This document shows, piece after piece, positions 40,822 through 49,228 of a DNA stretch of 64,000 nt. Origin of the DNA: SIG565 sp045590755 (lineage in GTDB: Bacteria; Bacillota; Clostridia; Oscillospirales; Acutalibacteraceae). Below the pieces are notes generated by a model. The model was not told the origin of the DNA and searched no databases. It saw nothing but the letters and a program-made list of their open reading frames with translations. The position numbers were made by a program, and so were the translations under genes. The stretch's first letter is position 1, and each line of letters begins with the position of its first letter. The stretch spans positions 153,444 to 217,443 of the forward strand of contig JAZNRP010000024.1 of NCBI GenBank assembly GCA_045590755.1, written 5' to 3'.

Positions 40822-40850
40822 TTGACTGCGGTGCTTTATTATGATATATT
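40822..40850 (+). promoter_or_regulatory. Promoter of the nitroreductase gene
   Basis: TTGACT (40822-40827), 17 bases, TATATT (40845-40850), 32 bases before the start codon. Confidence 0.55.
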
Positions 40851-40881
40851 TATTATAGTCAATAATTTTAGGGAGAAAGCT

Positions 40882-41400
40882 ATGGAATTTAATAAATTAA
40901 TTAATGAAAGATATTCGGTAAGAAAATTTATGCCGCAGCATTTAGAACAAAGGGTTATTGATAAAATTATTGAAGCGGCACACAAGGCGCCTACGGGCTG
41001 CAACTATCAGCCGCAAAGAATATTGGTGCTGAATAACGATAAATCAATTGCCAAATTAAAGGAATGCACAAAGTGTCATTTTGATGCACCAACCGCAATG
41101 CTTATATGCCATAATAAAGACGAAAGCTGGAAAAGGGTGTATGACGGGGCGTTGTCATCAAAGGTAGATGCATCTATTGTAACTACCTATTTAATGCTTG
41201 CCGCACACAATATAGGTGTTGGGTGCTGTTGGGTAATGCATTTTAACCCAACGGCTATGCGTGAAGCCTTTAATATTCCCGAAAATATAGAACCCGTAGC
41301 CCTTCTTGTTATGGGCTACCCGTCAGAAGACGCCGTACCGCATCCGTTCCATTCTCAGTTTCGTCCTTTTGATGAAGTGGTATTTTACGATAGCTTTTAA
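40882..41400 (+). CDS. Nitroreductase-family flavoprotein
   Basis: 172 residues from ATG 40882 with AGGGAGAAAG upstream. The FMN site is suggested by INERYSVRKF at the start and by HKAPTGCNYQPQR; the C-terminal GYPSED motif is also typical. The family reduces nitro, quinone or flavin-type substrates using NAD(P)H. Substrate unknown. Confidence 0.88.
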   Translation: MEFNKLINERYSVRKFMPQHLEQRVIDKIIEAAHKAPTGCNYQPQRILVLNNDKSIAKLKECTKCHFDAPTAMLICHNKDESWKRVYDGALSSKVDASIVTTYLMLAAHNIGVGCCWVMHFNPTAMREAFNIPENIEPVALLVMGYPSEDAVPHPFHSQFRPFDEVVFYDSF

Positions 41401-41453
41401 GACGGTAGAAATAGCAGTATAATTATGCTATAATATAAAAAACTTATTAAGAA

Positions 41454-42200
41454 ATGAATGATAAAATGAACCCAAAATTACAAAGAGAAATTACTGAAAT
41501 AAAAATTCTCTTAAAGTCCATACCCGCAACGGTTGTAACACTGTTTGTTGTAAGCGTTGTTTGTATGAATCTTCTTGCCAATAAAACACTTTTGCAGCTT
41601 AATTGGATTGCGCTTGACGGCGGTATTCTGATATCTTGGCTTTCGTTTATGTGTATGGACATTATCACAAAGCATTTCGGACCTAAGGCATCTAATAGTA
41701 TTACCGCTTTAGCCGTAATGATAAATCTGCTAACCTGTCTTATATTTTTTGTTGCAAGTATAATACCGTCTAATGCAGGGGATTACAGCACCTTCGATAA
41801 TATATTTGGCGGTACCTGGTTCATTTTGCTTGGAAGTACTGTTGCGTTTCTTTGCTCGGCGGTAATAAATAACACTATGAACTGGATGATAGGGAATATG
41901 TTCCGTAAAAATCCCGATGGAAAGTTAGCATTTGCGGCAAGAACATATATATCAACCTTTATAGGTCAGTTTTTTGATAATTTTATATTTTCAGTAATTG
42001 TATTTATTTTGTTCGCACCAATCTTTTGGGATGGCTTCCACTGGACGCTTGTACAATGCATAATGTGCGCTTTGACGGGGGCAGTAGCAGAGCTTATTAT
42101 GGAGATTGTTTTTTCGCCCATCGGTTACCGCATAACACAAAAGTGGCAAAAAGAGTCGGTCGGTAAAAAGTATTTAGACTATATAAAGAAGGTAAATTAA
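41454..42200 (+). CDS. VUT-family (queuosine precursor type) transporter
   Basis: 248 residues with six to seven membrane helices. The conserved central feature is DGGILISWLSFMCMDIITKHFG (DxG and DxxxxHFG motifs) of the YhhQ/VUT family, which imports queuine precursors or vitamins. tgt in the same window makes queuosine precursor salvage a reasonable idea, though substrate specificity cannot be read from sequence. Start at 41454 or 41466 is uncertain. Confidence 0.8.
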   Translation: MNDKMNPKLQREITEIKILLKSIPATVVTLFVVSVVCMNLLANKTLLQLNWIALDGGILISWLSFMCMDIITKHFGPKASNSITALAVMINLLTCLIFFVASIIPSNAGDYSTFDNIFGGTWFILLGSTVAFLCSAVINNTMNWMIGNMFRKNPDGKLAFAARTYISTFIGQFFDNFIFSVIVFILFAPIFWDGFHWTLVQCIMCALTGAVAELIMEIVFSPIGYRITQKWQKESVGKKYLDYIKKVN

Positions 42201-42854
42201 ATGAAGGTTATTGTAACAGGCACTGCTGAAGGTATAGGTAAAGCAATTGCGGAGCAATTTTTAGAAAAGGAGCATACCGTTATCGGTATTGACCGATTAG
42301 AAAAAAGCATTGAGCATTCCCGATATACCCATTATCAATGCGATGTAAGAGATATAGAAAATCTTCCCGAAATTTGTGATGCCGAAATATTAATAAACAA
42401 TGCGGGCACTCAAAATGAAGACGATATTGATATTAATTTAAAGGCGTTAATATACATAACCGAAAAATATGCTATTCAACCAAAAATAAAATCGGTGCTT
42501 AATATAGGCTCGGCAAGCGCACATACGGGTGCCGAATTTCCCGAATACTGTGCAAGTAAGGGTGGAGTTATGGCTTATACAAAGAATGTTGCAAAGCGTA
42601 TAGCCGAGTTTGGCGCCACCTGTAACAGTCTTGACCCCGGCGGAGTTATTACACCGCTTAATAACTGTGTTATAAAAGATAAAAAGCTATGGGAACAGAT
42701 TATGGCAGAAACCCCGCTTAAAAGATGGGCAACGCCCGAAGAGATAGCCCAGTGGGCATATTTTCTGACCGTTACCAATAAATTCTGCACAGGCCAAAAT
42801 ATTTTGGTGGACGGCGGGGAAGCCATTAATCATAATTTTGTATGGAAAAATTAA
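42201..42854 (+). CDS. Short-chain dehydrogenase/reductase
   Basis: 217 residues. The cofactor loop is VTGTAEGIGKAIAEQF, followed by CDVRDIE and INNAG. The catalytic Tyr-Lys is EYCASKGG and the preceding Ser is LNIGSAS; the product segment PGGVITPLNN is standard. It begins one base after the transporter stop, so the pair is cotranscribed. Slightly shorter than usual SDRs because of a reduced central helix region. Substrate unknown. Confidence 0.9.
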   Translation: MKVIVTGTAEGIGKAIAEQFLEKEHTVIGIDRLEKSIEHSRYTHYQCDVRDIENLPEICDAEILINNAGTQNEDDIDINLKALIYITEKYAIQPKIKSVLNIGSASAHTGAEFPEYCASKGGVMAYTKNVAKRIAEFGATCNSLDPGGVITPLNNCVIKDKKLWEQIMAETPLKRWATPEEIAQWAYFLTVTNKFCTGQNILVDGGEAINHNFVWKN

Positions 42855-42858
42855 TTAT

Positions 42859-42882
42859 AAAAACTCCTTTGCAAAGAAGTTT
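42859..42882 (+). terminator. Weak inverted repeat after the SDR gene
   Basis: AAAACTCCTTTGC-AAAGAAGTTTT is an imperfect palindrome followed by T-rich sequence, placed just past the stop codon. It may end the transporter-SDR transcript. Confidence 0.45.
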
Positions 42883-42917
42883 TGCATATCATCAGCGGCA
42901 AAGCCGCTGTATCTCAT

Positions 42918-43024
42918 CAAGCCGATAGAGGTATACACACCCTACGGTGTGATGATATACGCCGCATAAATGCGGCAATGATATGCACGCTAAAGCGTGA
43001 TGATATACCAAGCCTATCGGCTTG
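42918..43024. repeat. Modular hairpin element with terminal inverted repeats
   Basis: CAAGCCGATAG (42918-42928) is matched by CTATCGGCTTG (43014-43024). Between them small hairpins (CACACCCTACGGTGTG, GCCGCATAAATGCGGC, CACGCTAAAGCGTG) alternate with copies of TGATATA/C. This layout looks like a short non-autonomous element or a modular intergenic repeat. Confidence 0.55.
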
Positions 43025-43026
43025 AA

Positions 43027-43060
43027 TAAAAAATCCTTGTTCCGAAGAACAAGGATTTTT
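43027..43060 (-). terminator. Terminator of the tRNA-Pro gene
   Basis: On the - strand, AAATCCTTGTTC pairs with GAACAAGGATTT and is followed by a T run. It begins directly after the tRNA 3' end. Confidence 0.85.
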
Positions 43061-43136
43061 GGTCGAGGTGACAGGACTTGAACCTGCGGCCTCTGCGTCC
43101 CGAACGCAGCGCTCTACCAAACTGAGCCACACCTCG
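43060..43136 (-). tRNA. tRNA-Pro (anticodon CGG)
   Basis: Acceptor stem CGAGGTG/CACCTCG, D arm GGCTCAGTTTGGTAGAGC, anticodon stem CTGCG-TTCGGGA-CGCAG with CGG in the loop, T arm with GGTTCAAGTCC. Encoded CCA is present at the 3' end. All cloverleaf arms close without mismatches that matter. The anticodon reads CCG. Confidence 0.95.
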
Positions 43137-43164
43137 TAATATTAAGTTTTGTTTAGTTTTCTAT

Positions 43165-43328
43165 TTCTAACGAGATTAATAAGAGCGCTGCTGCGCAGCT
43201 TACCCTTGCGGTGCCCGTTGTTGCGGCACTGCCGTTTGCAACTGCCGACCGCGGCGTCTTTCTGCTACTCGCTGAACCACGCACCGCGAGCGCTCGTGCA
43301 GAAACTACCAAACTGAGCCACTTACCAC
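43165..43328 (-). repeat. tRNA-Pro 5' fragment joined to GC-rich element
   Basis: The - strand reads GTGGCTCAGTTTGGTAG (43305-43321), identical to bases in the D-arm of the tRNA-Pro at 43114-43130. It is not followed by an anticodon arm but by a GC-rich segment with inverted repeats (TTTCTGC/GCAGAAA; GCACGAG-CGCTCGCGGTGC; CGGCAGTTGCAAACGGCAGTGCCG). A complete tRNA cannot be folded. It looks like a fragment fused to a palindromic element. No coding role is apparent. Confidence 0.5.
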
Positions 43329-43403
43329 AATAAAAAACTATTGATTTTTGCGACCTATTAATTATATTAAAAAGTTTTGCAAAAGTCAATAGTTTTTTGT
43401 TTC

Positions 43404-45254
43404 TTATTTTTTCTTTTTATATCTTGAAAAATTCTTGCGTTTGGGTGATTGTTCACGGCGGTTATCGCTTACCAGACAATTAGGCTTATTACCTATAAGG
43501 TCATAGCGGTTGGCACTCTTAAGAGCAGAAAGCACAAGCTCCTTGTTTTCGGGTAGATAGTACTGTAGCAAAGCGCGTTGCTGTGCTTTTTCCCGCGGAG
43601 TTTTAGGTGTGTATACCTTTTCCATCGTATATGGGTCAAGACCTGTATAAAACATACAGGTTGATATTGTGCCGGGTGTGGGGTAAAAGTCCTGTACCTG
43701 TTCGGGATGTAGGCCTTCTTTTTTCAAAAACAGTGCTAATTCAATAGCATCATTGATTGTACTGCCCGGATGTGAAGACATAAGATATGGCACCAAAAAC
43801 TGCTTTTTGCCCACACTTTTAGTGAGTGCATAGAAACGGTTTTTGAATCTGTTATACACTTCAATATTTGGCTTTCCCATACGCTTTAATACATTGTTTG
43901 AGCAGTGTTCGGGAGCGACCTTAAGCTGACCGCTTACATGGTGGTTAACAAGCTCCTTAAAAAAGGTTTCATCGGGGTCGGCAATAAGGTAGTCAAAACG
44001 AATGCCCGAGCGTATAAACACCTTTTTAACCTTGTTTATTGAGCGTATTTTTCTAAGAAGCTCGAGATAATCTGTATGGTCTACCTTTACGGCTTTGCAC
44101 ATAGTGGGCGCTAAACATTTTTTATCGGCACAGGTGCCGCATTCAAGCTGTTTATCACACGACGGAAAACGGAAATTGGCGGTAGGGCCGCCGACATCGT
44201 GTATATAACCCTTAAAGTCGGGCATAGCGGTAATTTCTTTAACTTCATTTATAACCGATTCATGACTGCGTGAAGAAATTTGTCTGCCTTGATGGTAGGC
44301 CAGTGCACAGAAATTACAAGCACCGATGCAACCGCGGTTGTGAATGACCGAAAACTTGACTTCTTCAATTCCGGGTATACCGCCTAAACTCTCATAAGAT
44401 GGATGGTAATTTCTCATAAAGGGCAGGGCATATACCGCATCCATTTCTTCGGTGGAAAGCGGCGGCATAGGTGGATTTTGTACCACTATTAAATCTCCGT
44501 GGCGCTGTATAACGGCTTTACCGCGCACCGCGTCGTGCTCTTGCTGTTGTATACGGCAGGAAACGGCATACTGCCTTTTGCCCGTATCTGTTGGCTCCTT
44601 AACAATTTCATAGGAAGGACATTCTTTGCAAGGGCGGTAGGTATAGTCCTTTGCTTTAACGGCAACGCAGGTGCCTAAAATATCGGTAAGAGTGTGTATA
44701 TCTTCACCGCAATTTAAGCGGTCGGCAATTTCTACACAGTGTTTTTCACCCATACCGTACATAAGTATGTCGGCACCGCTATCAATAAGTATTGAAGGAC
44801 GGACGCGGTCATCCCAATAATCATAATGGGCAAAGCGTCTGAGTGACGCTTCAATACCGCCTATAGCTATTGGTGTATCGGCGAATAAATGTCTTAGCTT
44901 TTTGCAATAGGCAATTACTGCTCTGTCGGGTCTTGCACCACTCTTACCGCCGGGGGTATAAGCGTCATCACTGCGGCGCTTTTTAGCGGCGGTGTAGTGC
45001 GCAACCATAGAGTCAATATTACCCGAATTTACGAAAAAAGCAAGTCTTGGCGTTCCAAAACGCATAAAGTCTTCATCACTTTTTGGCTGCGGAATTATAC
45101 AAACCTTATAACCGTTTTTTTCGAGCACCCTTGATATAATAGCCGTGCCAAAGCTCGGGTGGTCGACATAGGCGTCCCCCGTAACTATTATTATATCGGC
45201 TTTTTCCCAGCCATACTCTTTCATTTCTTTTTTTGTGATTGGTAAAAACGGCAT
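43404..45254 (-). CDS. YgiQ-family radical SAM protein
   Basis: 616 residues on the - strand. The 4Fe-4S cluster motif is CIGACNFCAL in the middle of the protein, with the YgiQ family segments MYGMGEKHCVEIADRL, VIHNRGC and EHCSNNVLKRMGKPN. YgiQ (UPF0313) proteins are broadly conserved but their substrate is unsettled. The N-terminal ~200 residues form the vitamin-B12-like domain region of the family. The C-terminus is basic (KRKNFSRYKKKK). Confidence 0.9.
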   Translation of the reverse strand: MPFLPITKKEMKEYGWEKADIIIVTGDAYVDHPSFGTAIISRVLEKNGYKVCIIPQPKSDEDFMRFGTPRLAFFVNSGNIDSMVAHYTAAKKRRSDDAYTPGGKSGARPDRAVIAYCKKLRHLFADTPIAIGGIEASLRRFAHYDYWDDRVRPSILIDSGADILMYGMGEKHCVEIADRLNCGEDIHTLTDILGTCVAVKAKDYTYRPCKECPSYEIVKEPTDTGKRQYAVSCRIQQQEHDAVRGKAVIQRHGDLIVVQNPPMPPLSTEEMDAVYALPFMRNYHPSYESLGGIPGIEEVKFSVIHNRGCIGACNFCALAYHQGRQISSRSHESVINEVKEITAMPDFKGYIHDVGGPTANFRFPSCDKQLECGTCADKKCLAPTMCKAVKVDHTDYLELLRKIRSINKVKKVFIRSGIRFDYLIADPDETFFKELVNHHVSGQLKVAPEHCSNNVLKRMGKPNIEVYNRFKNRFYALTKSVGKKQFLVPYLMSSHPGSTINDAIELALFLKKEGLHPEQVQDFYPTPGTISTCMFYTGLDPYTMEKVYTPKTPREKAQQRALLQYYLPENKELVLSALKSANRYDLIGNKPNCLVSDNRREQSPKRKNFSRYKKKK

Positions 45255-45367
45255 AAAAATCCCTATCTTCCATTAATTTCACTACAATTTTACCATACTT
45301 GCCGCACTTATTCAATCTTTAATATTTTCAATGGTACAAACATATATTTTATTTGGAGGTAAAGGCT

Positions 45368-46072
45368 ATGCTTGAAAAAATCAAAGAGAAAATAGGGGCG
45401 CCCTTTACGGTATTTGTTTTGCAAATATCGGTGGTGGCAGTGATAGTAGTGTCGGTAACGGCAATAAAATTTCTAAATGGAGACATTTACGGTGATTTAA
45501 GGCAGTGGTACATACTGAATTTTCAGGATGAAACTGATGTTAATGAAGTGATAAATCCCGAAAAAGCCAAGACGGAAGATATAACAGAGCCAAAAACAGA
45601 AAATGTGAGCACTAAAAATACAAATACTGTGCCCGTAATTTCGGTAAGTAGTAAGACTAAAACGAGTTATAATGACAATATAAACTCCTTATGCGCACCC
45701 GTTATTAATGCTACAATTTCATCAGACTACGGAGACAGGAGTAATCCAATAACCCATAGCTTTGAAACCCATAAGGGCTTGGATTTATCTGCCGATATGG
45801 GAAGTGCAATATATGCCGCGGCAGATGGCGTTGTGACAATTGCGCAAAAGAGTAGTAGCTACGGTAATTATTTAGTAATTGACCACGGCGACGGACTAAA
45901 AACACTGTATGCGCACTGCAGTAAATTGAATGTAAAGGCGGGAGATACAGTAAATAAATCTCAAATTGTGGCAAATGTAGGCAATACAGGGCAATCCACA
46001 AGACCGCATTTACATTTTGAAGTAATACTGAATGGGAAAAATCTTAATCCAAATTGGTTAATAAATTGGTAA
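45368..46072 (+). CDS. M23-family peptidase (SpoIVFA-like)
   Basis: 234 residues from ATG 45368 with TTGGAGGTAAAGG upstream. One membrane helix (VFVLQISVVAVIVVSVTAIK), a Thr/Asn/Lys-rich linker, then a LytM/M23 domain with THKGLDLSA (zinc His and Asp) and HLHFEV (His-x-His). Zinc-binding residues are intact, so it may cleave peptidoglycan cross-bridges. The adjacent M50 gene suggests the SpoIVFA-SpoIVFB pairing that acts in sporulation; this is inferred from order, not proved. Confidence 0.82.
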   Translation: MLEKIKEKIGAPFTVFVLQISVVAVIVVSVTAIKFLNGDIYGDLRQWYILNFQDETDVNEVINPEKAKTEDITEPKTENVSTKNTNTVPVISVSSKTKTSYNDNINSLCAPVINATISSDYGDRSNPITHSFETHKGLDLSADMGSAIYAAADGVVTIAQKSSSYGNYLVIDHGDGLKTLYAHCSKLNVKAGDTVNKSQIVANVGNTGQSTRPHLHFEVILNGKNLNPNWLINW

Positions 46073-46085
46073 GGAAAGATAATAT

Positions 46086-46679
46086 ATGAAATTCAAAATT
46101 TTCGGAACGCAAATCAATGTAACCTTTCTTTTTGTGGCATTTATCTGCTTCACTGTTTTTATTGATAAAAGCGGGTATATTTTATATATGATTTTAGCCG
46201 TAGCTTTACACGAAGCGGCACATCTTCTTACAATGAAAATTGTGGGGTGCAGTCCTAAAGAAATCTGGCTCATACCCACAAGTATCAGAATTGTACGGAA
46301 TATTACGGTAAAAGAGTCGCACGAAATAGCGGTATCTTTGTCGGGACCGCTTATTAACATATTGTTTTTCTTTTTATTTTATATTGCTTTTTTGCTATCG
46401 GGAAGTGACGGCGCACTTAATTTTTCGGTTATTAATCTGCTTATAGGTGTATTTAATTTATTGCCTGTAAACGGGCTTGACGGGGGAGTAATACTTAAAA
46501 AACTGCTTGAGAAGGTTACATCCCGCGAAAAAGCAGCACTTGCAGTAAAAATACTGACATTACTTTTGTCTGCTTTGTTTATTGCCTTTGGCGTAAAAAC
46601 CTTTACCGATTCGGCCTATAATTTCACACCCATAATACTCGGTATATATTTAATATTATCTGTAATTATTAAATTTTAG
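46086..46679 (+). CDS. M50-family membrane protease (SpoIVFB-like)
   Basis: 197 residues, all membrane helices. The zinc site is in LHEAAHLLTMK (HExxH) and NLLPVNGLDGGVIL (the NPDG-type segment with the third metal ligand Asp). The size and topology match SpoIVFB rather than RseP. Regulated intramembrane cleavage of a sporulation sigma precursor is the known role in Bacillus. TIGR03960 follows, an order common in Clostridia. Confidence 0.85.
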   Translation: MKFKIFGTQINVTFLFVAFICFTVFIDKSGYILYMILAVALHEAAHLLTMKIVGCSPKEIWLIPTSIRIVRNITVKESHEIAVSLSGPLINILFFFLFYIAFLLSGSDGALNFSVINLLIGVFNLLPVNGLDGGVILKKLLEKVTSREKAALAVKILTLLLSALFIAFGVKTFTDSAYNFTPIILGIYLILSVIIKF

Positions 46680-46736
46680 TTGCAACTAACACGAAATTAG
46701 AGTATCATAAATATATATGCAATTTTGGAGTGTGCT

Positions 46737-48578
46737 ATGGAAGAAAAGATGTTAGAAAGACTAATGCTGTCTGTTCAGAAGCCGGGAAGATATTCGGGCG
46801 GGGAAGTCGGCAGTATTATTAAAGATAAAAATAAAGTAGATGTTCGTTTTGCTTTTTGCTTTCCCGATACATATGAAATAGGTATGTCGCATCTCGGTAT
46901 GAAGATACTCTATTCACAGTTTAATGAGCGTGATGATATCTGGTGCGAAAGGGTATTTGCCCCCTGGACCGATTTTGAACAGGTAATGCGAGAAAACGAT
47001 ATTCCGCTTTTCGCACTTGAGAGCCGTGACAGTATTAAGGATTTTGATATTATCGGCTTTACCTTGCAGTACGAATTAAGTTATACAAATGTTGTAAATA
47101 TGCTGTCATTAGCGGGAATACCGCTTAAAAGTAAGGACAGAAAAACACTCGCTCCCTTAGTAGTAGCGGGTGGTCCTTGTGCTTGTAATCCCGAGCCTAT
47201 TGCCGATTTTATTGACCTTTTCTTCTTGGGTGAAGGTGAAGAGGTTGATTTAGAGCTTATCGACCTTTATAAAAAATATGGCAAGGATGGGGACAAGCAG
47301 TCATTTTTAAGAGAAGCGGCAAAAATACCCGGTGTATATGTGCCGTCGCTCTATGATATTGAATATAACGAAGATAATACTGTTAAGTGCATAAATCCTA
47401 TAGATACAGCCCCCGCTACCGTTAAAAAGAGAATTATCAGCGATATGGACTCGGCGTATTACCCCGATAATTTTGTTGTGCCTTACATAGAAATTGTTCA
47501 CGACCGCGCAGTACAGGAAATTTTCCGCGGTTGCATACGCGGTTGCCGTTTCTGCCAAGCAGGATTTATCTATCGCCCTGTAAGAGAAAAGTCGCCTGAA
47601 GTTGCTAACCGTCAGGCTATGGACCTTTGCAAGAATACAGGTTATGATGAAATTTCACTTTCATCTTTGAGCACCAGCGATTACAGAGAGCTTGAGCCGT
47701 TGCTTAATAATATGCTTGACTGGGCAAACAAGGAAAAGGTAAGTCTTTCACTGCCTTCCTTGCGTGTTGATAATTTTTCAAAAGAACTACTTGAAAAAAT
47801 AAATCATGTAAGAAAAAGCGGACTTACCTTTGCACCTGAAGCAGGAACACAAAGGCTTCGTGATGTAATTAATAAGAATGTCACCGAAGAAGAAATTATG
47901 CGCACCTGTCTTACGGCGTTTGAAGGTGGGTATACTTCTGTTAAGCTGTATTTTATGTTGGGGCTTCCAACCGAAACAGATGAAGATATCTGCGGAATTA
48001 CCGAGCTTGGCCAAAAAATAGTTAATCTGTTTTACAATATGGAAAACAAGCCTAAGGGTAAAAGCGTAAATGTTTCAATAAGCGTTTCTACCTTTGTGCC
48101 AAAACCCTTTACACCGTTCCAGTTTGAGCCACAGATTTCGGTTGATGAAATGCGCCGACGCCAAAAGCTGCTAAGAGACAGTGTTACTACCAAAAAAATG
48201 ACGGTCAGCTGGCACGAATCAAGTGTAAGTTTCTTGGAAGGTGTGTTTGCACGCGGGGATAGAAGATTATCTGCAGTAATTGAAAAAGCACTGCAGAAGG
48301 GCTGTCGCTTTGACGGTTGGGATGAGTGCTTTTCCTTGGAAAAATGGCTTGAAGCCTTTACTGAGTGCGGAATCGACCCCAAGTTCTATACCGAACGCCA
48401 AAGAAAATATGATGAAATACTACCTTGGGAGCATTTGAATTATGCCGTTTCAAAGGAATTTTTAATCAGAGAAAACGAGCTTGCCCATAATAATACAACT
48501 ACGCCTAACTGCCGTGAAAAATGTTCTAACTGCGGCGCGGCATGCTTTAAGGGAGGGGTTTGTGTTGAAAAATGTTAG
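46737..48578 (+). CDS. TIGR03960-family radical SAM protein (B12-binding)
   Basis: 613 residues from ATG 46737 (GAGTGCTATGG). The N-terminal part has the Rossmann-like B12-type region. The radical-SAM cluster motif is CIRGCRFCQAG. The C-terminal region ends in a Cys-rich cluster (CREKCSNCGAACFKGG). The TIGR03960 family usually precedes TIGR03936 in Clostridia, as here. The biochemical role of the pair is not established. It overlaps the next gene. Confidence 0.92.
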   Translation: MEEKMLERLMLSVQKPGRYSGGEVGSIIKDKNKVDVRFAFCFPDTYEIGMSHLGMKILYSQFNERDDIWCERVFAPWTDFEQVMRENDIPLFALESRDSIKDFDIIGFTLQYELSYTNVVNMLSLAGIPLKSKDRKTLAPLVVAGGPCACNPEPIADFIDLFFLGEGEEVDLELIDLYKKYGKDGDKQSFLREAAKIPGVYVPSLYDIEYNEDNTVKCINPIDTAPATVKKRIISDMDSAYYPDNFVVPYIEIVHDRAVQEIFRGCIRGCRFCQAGFIYRPVREKSPEVANRQAMDLCKNTGYDEISLSSLSTSDYRELEPLLNNMLDWANKEKVSLSLPSLRVDNFSKELLEKINHVRKSGLTFAPEAGTQRLRDVINKNVTEEEIMRTCLTAFEGGYTSVKLYFMLGLPTETDEDICGITELGQKIVNLFYNMENKPKGKSVNVSISVSTFVPKPFTPFQFEPQISVDEMRRRQKLLRDSVTTKKMTVSWHESSVSFLEGVFARGDRRLSAVIEKALQKGCRFDGWDECFSLEKWLEAFTECGIDPKFYTERQRKYDEILPWEHLNYAVSKEFLIRENELAHNNTTTPNCREKCSNCGAACFKGGVCVEKC

Positions 48579-49212
48579 AGTAATCTACAAGAAAAAATCT
48601 CTTCTTAAATTTGTTTCGCATCTTGATATGAATAGGTTTATGACGCGAACTCTTCGCCGTACAGATATACCGTTTTGGTACACTGAAGGCTTTAATACCC
48701 ATCTTTATATTAACTTTGCTTTGCCGCTATCCTTAGGCTTCCAAAGCAATTATGAAGTAATGGAATTAAAGCTTACGGATGACGACTATTCACTTGATGC
48801 TATGAAGCTTAAGCTTCAGGCGGTTATGCCAGAGTTTATTGAAATTGTAAGTGTGCATAATCCCGTTATGAAAAATAACGAGATAGCTTTTGCTGAATTT
48901 AAAATTACTTTTGATGACAGTAATTATATTGATACGCTAAAGGCGTTTATGGCACAAGACGAAATACTTACAACCAAGAAGAATAAAAAAGGCGTTTTAA
49001 AAACTATTAATATAGCCGAAAAAATCAAAAAGTGGAGCACCGCAACTATTGACGGAAAAACTGTGTTAAGTATAATTTTACCCGCAGGCAGTAACGAGAA
49101 TGTTAACCCTGTTTTACTGTTAGATGCACTAAAATCGGAAATGGGAGAAATACCCTTTTATGAAATAACCCGTCACAGTGTTCTAAATAAAGATTTAGAA
49201 GCGTTTAAATAA
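48565..49212 (+). CDS. TIGR03936-family protein (DUF2344)
   Basis: 215 residues if started at TTG 48565, chosen because GGGAGGGG lies six bases upstream; the longer frame would overlap the preceding gene heavily. The pattern RVIYKKKSLLKFVSHLDMNR and PFWYTEGFNTH matches the DUF2344 family. It overlaps TIGR03960 by 14 bases, giving coupled translation. The family is thought to work with its radical SAM partner. Confidence 0.88.
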   Translation: MKNVRVIYKKKSLLKFVSHLDMNRFMTRTLRRTDIPFWYTEGFNTHLYINFALPLSLGFQSNYEVMELKLTDDDYSLDAMKLKLQAVMPEFIEIVSVHNPVMKNNEIAFAEFKITFDDSNYIDTLKAFMAQDEILTTKKNKKGVLKTINIAEKIKKWSTATIDGKTVLSIILPAGSNENVNPVLLLDALKSEMGEIPFYEITRHSVLNKDLEAFK

Positions 49213-49228
49213 TTTTTTGGGAGTTTAT

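Noticed and set aside
43165..43328. A second functional tRNA gene
   Set aside because: Only the D-arm region is present; no anticodon arm, T arm or matched acceptor 3' end can be found.
43153..43389. A 78-codon - strand frame with an Ala/Thr-rich product
   Set aside because: It translates the GC-rich palindromic element and tRNA fragment; no ribosome site or family match.
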